Below, one piece after another: positions 57,255 to 64,000 of a stretch of 64,000 nt of DNA. This stretch comes from Nonomuraea pusilla. Lineage in GTDB: Bacteria > Actinomycetota > Actinomycetes > Streptosporangiales > Streptosporangiaceae. The notes under the pieces were generated by a model. That model worked only from the letters and a program-made list of their open reading frames with translations, searched no databases and was not told the origin of the DNA. The DNA lies in the NCBI RefSeq assembly GCF_900109355.1, contig NZ_FOBF01000004.1, forward strand, positions 496,001-560,000, read 5' to 3'. Numbering within the stretch: the first letter of the stretch is position 1; each line of letters starts with the position of its first letter. The position numbers were made by a program, and so were the translations under genes.

Positions 57255-57923
57255 TCAGAGGTCGCGCTCCTGCTGGTCGAGGATGGCGAGCGCGATCGTG
57301 ACCGCGCCTGCCCCGTCGCCGCCCTCGATCGCGTCGAGCAGGTCCTGGTGGGAGGAGTCGGAGCCGAGAACGGCGCGTTCCATGCAGTGATCGCGGCGGA
57401 CGGTGTCGCGCACCGCCTGGCTCATGCCGCGGTACAGGTCCAGCAGCACGGGGTTGTGCGAAGCCGCGGCGATGGACAGGTGGAAGTCCACGTCCGCGTC
57501 GGCGAACGCGTCGAGATCCCCGGCGCGGTGAGCGGCGGTGCGCCGTTCCAGCGTCTCCCTCAGCGCGTCGAGGTCCGCCGGCTCGCGTCGTTCGGCGGCG
57601 AGCCGGGCCGCCACGAGGTCGAGGCCGCGCCGCACGTCGATGATGTCCATCGTGGCCGCGTGGTCGAGGCGGCGCTTGAGCGCCACCTCGCCCTCGTCCG
57701 TCGCGGTGACGTAGGTGCCGTCGCCCTGACGGGTGGTGAGCAGACCGGCGTGGACGAGCACGCGGACGGCCTCGCGCACCGACAGCCTGCTCACGCCCAG
57801 CGCCTCGGCCAGCCGGCCCTCTGTGGGGATCTTGGTGCCGACCGGCCAGACGCCGCTCGCGATCTCCTGGCGGAGCTCGCGGATGGCGGAGTCGACGAGG
57901 GAGGTCCGGCCCACATGCCGCAT
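57255..57923 (-). CDS. GntR-family regulator, FadR subgroup
   Basis: 222 residues: winged helix at the N-terminus (PTEGRLAEALGVSRLSVREA, VRVLVHAGLLTTRQGDGTYV) and an FCD all-helical sensor domain (MDIIDVRRGLDLVAARLAAE, DADVDFHLSIAAASHNPVLL, DSSHQDLLDAIEGGD) with the Asp/His metal ligands of this domain. FCD sensors bind carboxylates or related acids. ATG at 57921-57923 with AGAGGAC. It diverges from the amidohydrolase-ABC operon and most likely represses it. Confidence 0.93.
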   Translation of the reverse strand: MRHVGRTSLVDSAIRELRQEIASGVWPVGTKIPTEGRLAEALGVSRLSVREAVRVLVHAGLLTTRQGDGTYVTATDEGEVALKRRLDHAATMDIIDVRRGLDLVAARLAAERREPADLDALRETLERRTAAHRAGDLDAFADADVDFHLSIAAASHNPVLLDLYRGMSQAVRDTVRRDHCMERAVLGSDSSHQDLLDAIEGGDGAGAVTIALAILDQQERDL

Positions 57924-57937
57924 TTGTCCTCTTCTCT

Positions 57938-57959
57938 AATCATCTGATGTCTGATAATT
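57938..57959. promoter_or_regulatory. GntR operator candidate in the divergent gap
   Basis: AATCATCTGATGTCTGATAATT contains ATCA/TGAT half-sites (ATCATCTGAT is a dyad of ATCA and TGAT) in the only AT-rich patch between the divergent genes, 15 bases from the regulator start. Confidence 0.5.
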
Positions 57960-57999
57960 CTAGGCCACTGTCGCCCTCAGGTTAAGGGGATCAGCCGGT

Positions 58000-59133
58000 A
58001 TGGCTCAGATTCTGTTCACCGATATGCGCCCCCACGATGTCCTCGTCGAAGACGGCCGCGTCGTCCCCCTGGAACGGAAGACGGAAGGGTGCGAGGTGGT
58101 GGAAGCGGCAGGGCTGCTCGCCCTGCCCGCCCCCGTCGACGCGCACGTCCATCCCGACAAGACCACCTGGGGGCAGCCCTGGCTCAGCCGTACTCCGGCC
58201 CACACGCTGCGCGATCTCATCGAGGGCGACGTCGCGGCACGGGCGGGGATGACCGCGCCGGTCACCGCGCGCGCGGGGGCTCTCATGGACCACGCGATCG
58301 CGCGAGGCACGCGGGCCTGGCGGGCGCACGTGGACGTCGCCCCGGTGTACGGGCTGAGCAACGTGCACGGCGTGCGGGAGGCGGCCCAGGCTCGCGAGGA
58401 CCTGCTGGACGTGCAGATCGTCGCGTTCCCCCAGCTCGGGCTGCTCACGATGCCGGGGACCGCGGAGCTGATGGAGCGGTCGCTGAAGGAGGGCGCGGAC
58501 CTCCTCGGCGGGCTCGACCCCGTCGGCGTCGACGGCGACCTGCACGGACACCTCGACCTGCTGTACGGCATGGCCGAGCGGCACGCCGTACCCCTCGACA
58601 TCCACCTGCACGACCGCGGCGAGCAAGGGGTCGCGCAGGTTCTCGAGATCGCTCGCCGGGCGAGGACCAGCGGTGTGCCGACCACGATCAGCCACGCCTT
58701 CTGCCTGGCCGACCGCGAGGACCTCGCCGAGACGCTGGCCGAGGCGAAGGTCGCGCTGACCACCTGCGCGCTCGGCGCCGACCCGGTCCTGCCCGTCGGG
58801 CCGCTGCTCGAAGCAGGAGTGCTGGTCGGCCTCGGATCCGATGGGGTGCGGGATCCGTGGACGCCATTCGGCGACGGCGACATGATCAACCGCGCCCATC
58901 TGCTCGCCTACCGCACCGACGCCCGCACCGACGAGGAGCTGGCGACGTGCTACGAGATCGCGGCGCACGGAGGCGCCGCCCTGCTGGGCCTGGAGCCGGC
59001 GCGGCTCCAGCCCGGCGACCCCGCCACCTTCATCCTGGTACACGCCGAGTCCGTGGCCCAGACCGTCGTGGACAAGCCCACCCCCCAGTTCGTCGTCCGC
59101 AACGGACGCGTTCACGAAAGGTCCTCTTCATGA
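58000..59133 (+). CDS. Amidohydrolase, cytosine-deaminase-like
   Basis: 377-residue metal-dependent deaminase of the CodA/Amidohydro_3 branch. Metal ligands fit: HxH in VDAHVHPDK, His in LDIHLHDRG, His in TTISHAFCLAD, Asp in GLGSDGVRDPW. PQLGLL and the RAHVDVAP strand are also CodA-like. Likely substrates are cyclic amidines such as cytosine, isocytosine, creatinine, N-heterocycle derivatives or the like. First gene of a six-gene operon with an oligopeptide-type ABC importer, coupled by ATGA to the binding protein, so it probably acts on the imported compound. AAGGGGAT precedes the ATG. Confidence 0.9.
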   Translation: MAQILFTDMRPHDVLVEDGRVVPLERKTEGCEVVEAAGLLALPAPVDAHVHPDKTTWGQPWLSRTPAHTLRDLIEGDVAARAGMTAPVTARAGALMDHAIARGTRAWRAHVDVAPVYGLSNVHGVREAAQAREDLLDVQIVAFPQLGLLTMPGTAELMERSLKEGADLLGGLDPVGVDGDLHGHLDLLYGMAERHAVPLDIHLHDRGEQGVAQVLEIARRARTSGVPTTISHAFCLADREDLAETLAEAKVALTTCALGADPVLPVGPLLEAGVLVGLGSDGVRDPWTPFGDGDMINRAHLLAYRTDARTDEELATCYEIAAHGGAALLGLEPARLQPGDPATFILVHAESVAQTVVDKPTPQFVVRNGRVHERSSS

Positions 59134-60749
59134 TCCGCCGTGCCCTGCCCGCGGCCGCCGCTCTCGCGCTGGCCCTGACCGCATGCGGCCGACAGGCCGT
59201 ACCACCACAACAGCAAGGAACGGGCGGAGCGCCCAAGCTGGAGCTCAGAACGGTCACCGCCCCGGCCACCGGGGAGCTGGACAAGGCGACGTGGAACCTG
59301 CCGTACGAGCCGCAGACCATCGACCCGATCAGGTCGTTCAACTACGCCGAGAACACCGTGCTGGCCAACATGTGCGAGAGCCTGCTGCGGCTGACCCCCG
59401 AGTTCCGCATCGAACCCGGCCTCGCGGAGAAGGCCGACAACCCCACCCCGACGACGTGGGTCTACACGATCCGCGACGGCGTGAAGTTCTGGGACGGCGC
59501 GCCGCTGACCGCCGAGGACGTCGCGGCCAGCCTCGACCGCCACCTCGATCCCGCGCTCGGCACCTGGTGGGGCGACTACTTCCACAACGTGGAGTCGATC
59601 AAGGCGACGGGGCCGATGCAGGTCACCGTCACCCTGAAGCAGCCCGACGTGCTGTTCAACCAGGCGATGGCCACCGCGGCCGGGGCGATCGTCTCCGCCG
59701 GGTACGCCAAGAAGAAGGACCTGGGCTCGCCCACCGGCGGCGTGATGTGCACCGGCCCGTACCAGTACGAGAGCTGGAAGTCCGGCGACTCGCTGACGAT
59801 CAAGCGTAACGACGCCTACTGGGACACCGCGCTGCGGCCCAAGACCAAGGAGCTGGTCTTCCGGTTCATCGCCGACGAGACCACCGCGGTCAACGCGCTG
59901 CGCTCCGGCGAGGTGGACGGGCAGTACTTCTACCTGCCTCCCGCGGGGCTCGGCCAGCTCCAGCAGTCGACGACCGGCTCGGTCACGCTCGGCAGGTCGC
60001 TGACCTTCTGGACGCTGCTGGGCGCAGCCAAGTCCGGCCCCTACGCCGACCCGAAGGTCCGCCGGGCCCTGTCGCTGGCGCTGGACCGGGCGGCGATCTC
60101 CAAGGTGGTCTTCCAGGGCACGGCGCTGCCGCAGCGCACCCTCGCGGGCGCCGAGTACTGGGGCTACCAGCGGGACGTCTTCCAGAAGGCCCATGACGCG
60201 ATCCCTCCGGAGACGCCCGACCTGGCCAAGGCCAAGCAGTTGCTCACGGAGGCCGGCTCGCCCACCCAGACCATCACCATCGGGATCCAGGGCAGCTCGG
60301 CCGTCCACGAGCAGACCGCCAACCTGATCAAGGCGACCGGCGAGGCGCTCGGCCTGAAGATCGAGATCAAGGTGATCCCGGTCGAGCAGTACGGGAACCT
60401 CTACAGCGACCCCAAGGCCCGTGAGGGCATCGACGCCTTCTTCTCCACCTGGTACGGCAACGTCCCCGACCCGCTCGACATCTACACCGTCTTCCTGGCG
60501 GGCGGCCGCACCAACTTCAACGACTACGCGGGCGTGGACGGCGACATCACCAAGGCGCGGGCGGCCTACGACGAGGCGGAGCGGGCGGCGCTGGTGACGA
60601 CGATCCAGCAGAAGGTCACCGCCGACGTGCCGTGGATGCCGCTGAACAACCTGCCGGTGATCCTGTACATGAACAAGCGGGTGACCGGCGCCGTCGCCTC
60701 CTTCCCCTACCTGTACTACCCGTGGGCCGCCGGGCTCGGCGCGGCATGA
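59130..60749 (+). CDS. ABC transporter substrate-binding lipoprotein, family 5
   Basis: 539 residues: lipoprotein signal peptide with lipobox LTAC (MIRRALPAAAALALALTAC, Cys 19), then the SBP_bac_5 fold (YEPQTIDPIRSFNYAENTVL, RDGVKFWDGAPLTAEDVAAS, the family stretch PKVRRALSLALDRAAISKVV). Homologues bind peptides, but also nickel, opines, sugars and other small compounds. Coupling to an amidohydrolase argues for a nitrogenous heterocycle or acylated amine. ATG at 59130 overlaps the previous stop (ATGA). Confidence 0.94.
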   Translation: MIRRALPAAAALALALTACGRQAVPPQQQGTGGAPKLELRTVTAPATGELDKATWNLPYEPQTIDPIRSFNYAENTVLANMCESLLRLTPEFRIEPGLAEKADNPTPTTWVYTIRDGVKFWDGAPLTAEDVAASLDRHLDPALGTWWGDYFHNVESIKATGPMQVTVTLKQPDVLFNQAMATAAGAIVSAGYAKKKDLGSPTGGVMCTGPYQYESWKSGDSLTIKRNDAYWDTALRPKTKELVFRFIADETTAVNALRSGEVDGQYFYLPPAGLGQLQQSTTGSVTLGRSLTFWTLLGAAKSGPYADPKVRRALSLALDRAAISKVVFQGTALPQRTLAGAEYWGYQRDVFQKAHDAIPPETPDLAKAKQLLTEAGSPTQTITIGIQGSSAVHEQTANLIKATGEALGLKIEIKVIPVEQYGNLYSDPKAREGIDAFFSTWYGNVPDPLDIYTVFLAGGRTNFNDYAGVDGDITKARAAYDEAERAALVTTIQQKVTADVPWMPLNNLPVILYMNKRVTGAVASFPYLYYPWAAGLGAA

Positions 60750-61678
60750 GGTTCCTGGCGAAACGGCTGGCAGGGCTGGTCGCGGTCCTGCTGGTCGCCT
60801 CCTTCCTGGTGTACGGCCTGCTCTATCTGGTGCCCGGGGGGCCGATGGCGTTCCTGCTCGGCAACCGCAGCGGCACCCCCGAGCAGATCGCGGCCATCCG
60901 CGCGCAGTACCACCTGGACGATCCGTTCCTGGTGCGTTACGCGGCCTGGCTGCGGGACGCCGTGACGGGCGACTTCGGCACCTCCCTGGTGTACCGGCAG
61001 GACGTCTCCGCGCTGATGGCCTCCCGGGCGACGACGACCGTCTTCCTGGTGGTCTACGCGACGCTGCTGATCGTGACCGGCGGCGTGGCGATGGGCCTGC
61101 TGGCCGGGCTGCGCGGCGGCAGGGCCGACGGCGTCGTCACCCTCGTCTCCTCGGCGTTCCTGGCCACGCCGCCGTTCGTGGTCGGGGTGATCCTCGTCAT
61201 CGTCTTCGCGCTGGGCCTGGGCTGGTTCCCGGTCTTCGGCGCCGGCAGCGGGTTCGGTGACCGCGTCCACCATCTCACGCTCCCGGCGGTGACGCTCAGC
61301 CTGGCGAGCGCCGCCTTCCTCGCCCGCGTCACCCGCGCCTCGGTGGCCGAGGAGTCGGGCCGCGAGCACGTGGAGACCGCCCGCAGCCGCGGCCTGGCAG
61401 AGGGGCACATCGTCCGCAGGCACGTGCTGCGCAACGCGGCCATCCCGGTGGTGACCGTGGCCGGCCTGAACGTCGCCGGGCTGATCGCGGGCTCGGTCGT
61501 GGTGGAGAGCATCTTCGCCCTGGACGGGCTCGGCTCGCTGTTCGTCCGCGCGATCCTGCAACGCGACTTCGCGATCGTCCAGGCGGTGGTGCTCGTGCTC
61601 GTCACCGCCTTCGTCCTGATCAATCTGGTGGTGGACCTGTGCTACTCCGCTCTCGACCCGCGCCTGTCGCGGCAGTGA
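60746..61678 (+). CDS. ABC transporter permease (DppB/OppB type)
   Basis: 310 residues, six transmembrane helices. Start MRFLAKRLAGLVAVLLVASF is typical; LVPGGPMAFLLGNRSGTPEQ is the OppB signature after helix 1, and the EAA loop reads EHVETARSRGLAEGHIVRRH. ATGA overlap with the binding protein gene. Confidence 0.94.
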   Translation: MRFLAKRLAGLVAVLLVASFLVYGLLYLVPGGPMAFLLGNRSGTPEQIAAIRAQYHLDDPFLVRYAAWLRDAVTGDFGTSLVYRQDVSALMASRATTTVFLVVYATLLIVTGGVAMGLLAGLRGGRADGVVTLVSSAFLATPPFVVGVILVIVFALGLGWFPVFGAGSGFGDRVHHLTLPAVTLSLASAAFLARVTRASVAEESGREHVETARSRGLAEGHIVRRHVLRNAAIPVVTVAGLNVAGLIAGSVVVESIFALDGLGSLFVRAILQRDFAIVQAVVLVLVTAFVLINLVVDLCYSALDPRLSRQ

Positions 61679-62475
61679 CCCGCCGGCTGGGCGGGCCGGG
61701 CGTGGCCGCCGCCGTCCTGCTGGCCGCCATCGTGGCGATCACCCTGCTCGCTCCGCTGCTCGCGCCCTACAACCCCGACCTGCCCGACCTGTTCAACGCG
61801 CTGGGCGGCGCCACCGCCGCGCACCCGCTGGGCGGGGACGCCCTGGGCAGGGACGTGCTGTCCCGGCTGATGTACGGCGCGCGGACCACGCTGCTCGCCC
61901 CGGTGCTGGTGATCTGCGTCGCGAGCGCCGCGGGGACCACGCTGGCGATCGTCGCCGCCTGGGCGGGCGGCAAGGTCGACGCGGTCGTCTCCCGCCTGCT
62001 GGACGTGCTGTTCTCCGTGCCCGGCATCGTCTTCGCGCTGGTCACCGTGGCTGTGCTCGGTCCCGGCGTCCCCGGCGTGGTGATCGGCCTGGCCGTCGCC
62101 TACACCCCGTACGTCGCTCGGGTGGTGCGGAGCGCGGCGCTGCGTGAGCGCGGCCTGCCGTACGTGGCCGCCGCCTGGGTGCAGGGCCGTTCCGCGACCG
62201 CCATCTGCCTGCGCCACCTGCTGCCCAACCTGCGGCCGATCATCGTCGCCCAGTCGGTCTCCGCGCTCGGCTTCGCGGTGATCGACGTGGCGGCGGTCTC
62301 CTTCCTCGGGCTGGGGGTGCAGCCGCCCACCGCCGACTGGGGGTTGATGGTCAAGAGCGGGCTGGACAGCGCCATGCGGGGCCAGCCGCTGGAGGCGCTG
62401 AGCGCGGGGCTGCTGATCGCGCTGGTCGTGGCCGCGGTGAACCTGTTGGGTGATCGCCTGGGGAGGCAGTCGTGA
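61675..62475 (+). CDS. ABC transporter permease (DppC/OppC type)
   Basis: 266 residues, about five or six helices; HPLGGDALGRDVLSRLMYGA is the DppC signature, and the EAA loop is LPYVAAAWVQGRSATAICLR. The GTG at 61675 gives the usual GTGA overlap; a GTG 12 codons upstream would overlap by 40 bases and is less likely. Confidence 0.92.
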   Translation: MTRRLGGPGVAAAVLLAAIVAITLLAPLLAPYNPDLPDLFNALGGATAAHPLGGDALGRDVLSRLMYGARTTLLAPVLVICVASAAGTTLAIVAAWAGGKVDAVVSRLLDVLFSVPGIVFALVTVAVLGPGVPGVVIGLAVAYTPYVARVVRSAALRERGLPYVAAAWVQGRSATAICLRHLLPNLRPIIVAQSVSALGFAVIDVAAVSFLGLGVQPPTADWGLMVKSGLDSAMRGQPLEALSAGLLIALVVAAVNLLGDRLGRQS

Positions 62476-63401
62476 GCCTGTTGACGTTGGAGGGCTTCGG
62501 CCTGGCCGTTCCGTACGGACGAGGCCGGCGGACGCTGGTGGAGCAGGTGGACCTGACCATCGGCAGGGGAGAAGCCGTCGGGCTGGTGGGGGAGTCGGGG
62601 TCGGGCAAGTCGATGACCGCGCGGGCGGTCATCGGCCTGACACCGCCGGGCGCCCGCGTGACCGGCCGGATCGTCTTCGACGGTGCCGAGGTGCCCTCGG
62701 GCAGGGCCCTGCGGCGGCTGCGGGCCGAGCGGATCGCGATGATCTTCCAGGATCCGCGGGCGCACATCAACCCCGTCCGCAGCGTCGGCGACTTCCTCAC
62801 CGAAGCCATGATCCACAACTTGGGGACGCCGGTGCGGCAGGCGTCGGCGCGAGCCGTGCGACTGCTCAAGGAGGTCGGCATCGGCGACGGCGAGCGGCGG
62901 CTGCGCCAGTACCCCCACGAACTGTCCGGCGGCCTGCTGCAGCGCGTCATGATCGCCTCCGTGCTCGCCGTCGAACCGGACCTGGTGCTGGCCGACGAGC
63001 CGACCACCGCACTGGACGTGACCAGCCAGTCGGAGGTCATGGCCATCCTGGACGAGCTGCGCCGCGAGCGAGGCATGGCCATGCTGCTGATCACCCACGA
63101 CCTGGAGCTGGCCGCCGCCACCTGCGACCGGCTCGCCGTGATGTACGCGGGCCGGATCGTGGAGGACATCGACGGCGAGCCGCGCCACCCCTACACGCGT
63201 GGCCTCATGCGATCGCGGCCCAGCCTGGAGGAGGCCGTGCACCGGCTGCCGGTGATCCCCGGACGCCCCGTGGCGGCGTTCGAGGCCGGGGAGGGCTGCG
63301 CGTTCGGGCCACGCTGCGACCTGGCCGAGCCCCGCTGCCGTGAGACGCGGCCGCCGTTCGTCCGAGGGGTCGCCTGCCTGCGAGCGGAGGAGACGGCATG
63401 A
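62472..63401 (+). CDS. ABC transporter ATPase (DppD/OppD type)
   Basis: 309 residues. Walker A GESGSGKS, signature LSGGLLQRV (a Q-poor variant of LSGGxxQR), Walker B DLVLADEPTTALD, and the C-terminal OppD extension with the Cys cluster FGPRCDLAEPRCRETRPPF, which may bind an Fe-S cluster as known for this subfamily. GTG start with GTGA overlap. Confidence 0.94.
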   Translation: MSLLTLEGFGLAVPYGRGRRTLVEQVDLTIGRGEAVGLVGESGSGKSMTARAVIGLTPPGARVTGRIVFDGAEVPSGRALRRLRAERIAMIFQDPRAHINPVRSVGDFLTEAMIHNLGTPVRQASARAVRLLKEVGIGDGERRLRQYPHELSGGLLQRVMIASVLAVEPDLVLADEPTTALDVTSQSEVMAILDELRRERGMAMLLITHDLELAAATCDRLAVMYAGRIVEDIDGEPRHPYTRGLMRSRPSLEEAVHRLPVIPGRPVAAFEAGEGCAFGPRCDLAEPRCRETRPPFVRGVACLRAEETA

Positions 63402-64000
63402 GCGTGATCGAAGCGGAGCGGCTACGCAAGGTGTACGGCGACGCCACCGCCGTGGACGAGGTCTCCTTCACCGTGGCCGAAGGTGAGTCGCTGGCCATCG
63501 TGGGAGAGTCCGGGTCGGGCAAGACCACGGTCGCGCGCATGCTGCTCGGCCTGGAGACGCCCACCGCGGGAACGATCAGCGTCTGCGGCCGGCCGCGGCC
63601 GCCAGGCCGGGTGTCGGCGGGGGAGCGGCGCAGACGGGCGCGAGAGATCCAGATCGTCTTCCAGGACCCCTACTCCTCGCTGGACAGGCTCCAGCGGGCC
63701 GGCGACGTCATCGAGACGAGCCTCGCCCTGCACTTCCCGCTCACCCCCGCCGAGCGGCGGAAGAAGGCGCTGGACCTGTTCGAGTCCGTGGGCCTGGCCG
63801 AGCGCCACGCCGCGATGCTGCCGAGGCAGCTCTCAGGAGGGCAGCGCCAGCGCGTGGCGATCGCCCGCGCCCTGGCGGTGGAGCCGCGCGTGCTGGTGCT
63901 GGACGAGGCGGTCGCCGCGCTCGACGTCTCGATCCAGGCCCAGATCCTCAACCTGCTCGCCGACATCCGGGAGCAGCGGTCGATCAGCTACGTCTTCATC
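63398..64000 (+). CDS. ABC transporter ATPase (DppF/OppF type), cut by the window end
   Basis: First 201 codons only. Walker A GESGSGKTTVARMLLG, Q-loop FQDPYSSLD, signature LSGGQRQRVAIARALA and Walker B RVLVLDEAVAALD are present, so it is intact as far as seen. The Walker B glutamate is followed by Ala (DEA) where DEP is common. ATGA overlap with the previous gene completes a five-component importer. Confidence 0.92.
   Translation, partial: MSVIEAERLRKVYGDATAVDEVSFTVAEGESLAIVGESGSGKTTVARMLLGLETPTAGTISVCGRPRPPGRVSAGERRRRAREIQIVFQDPYSSLDRLQRAGDVIETSLALHFPLTPAERRKKALDLFESVGLAERHAAMLPRQLSGGQRQRVAIARALAVEPRVLVLDEAVAALDVSIQAQILNLLADIREQRSISYVFI

Overview
The window is very GC-rich, densely coded actinomycete chromosome. 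Most neighbouring genes overlap by the 4-base ATGA/GTGA pattern, GTG starts are common, and PASTA-less PknB-type kinases, LprG/P55-type transport genes, a SigB/RsbW/STAS/ANTAR stress module and many TetR/MarR/LacI/DeoR/PucR/GntR regulators are present. This repertoire fits the Streptosporangiales (Nonomuraea/Streptosporangium-like), but the genus is inferred and not proven. I saw no phage, insertion sequence, CRISPR array or rRNA. One tRNA (Pro, GGG) is present.

Layout. 0-5 kb: end of a carotenoid oxygenase gene, cmk, der, then a complete T-box leader with a GAC (Asp) specifier in front of an archaeal-type aspartyl-tRNA synthetase. 5-16 kb: NmrA-like reductase, a decayed regulator region with 33-bp repeats, RidA with a divergent HxlR regulator, an LprG lipoprotein plus MFS exporter pair, MarR, a CDF metal transporter with a small tail-to-tail membrane gene, an FAD monooxygenase, a TetR/membrane-protein pair under a 36-bp palindrome, and a 1.2-kb gene-free stretch full of direct repeats. 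16-34 kb: stand-alone Sfp-type PPTase, secreted peptidase, aminopeptidase P, CBS protein, a cyclase/TPP-enzyme pair, DhaM and DhaK without DhaL, PlsC, two Ser/Thr kinases, an ArsR/MFS divergent pair, a tyrosine phosphatase, LacI and GNAT.

34-43 kb is the most system-like part. Two GH4 glycosidases, a DeoR regulator, a PfkB sugar kinase, a complete sugar ABC importer (binding protein and two permeases, no ATPase) and a secreted GH114 endo-alpha-1,4-polygalactosaminidase sit around one bidirectional control region. I read this as a candidate locus for use of an alpha-linked galactosamine-type polymer: GH114 cuts outside, ABC imports, GH4 hydrolyses inside, PfkB phosphorylates, DeoR senses. 43-48 kb: arginase-family enzyme, a VapC relic, proline catabolism (putA-type ProDH and pruA) with a divergent PucR regulator, GH16 enzyme.

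48-56.5 kb: glycosyltransferase and a general-stress signalling island (PAS-GAF-SpoIIE protein with altered metal-site residues, GAF-ANTAR, STAS, SigB/F-type sigma factor, RsbW-like ATPase), two paralogous membrane/coiled genes and an HTH gene next to tRNA-Pro. 57-64 kb: a FadR-type GntR regulator diverges from an operon of a cytosine-deaminase-like amidohydrolase and a five-component oligopeptide-type ABC importer. The last ATPase runs off the window.
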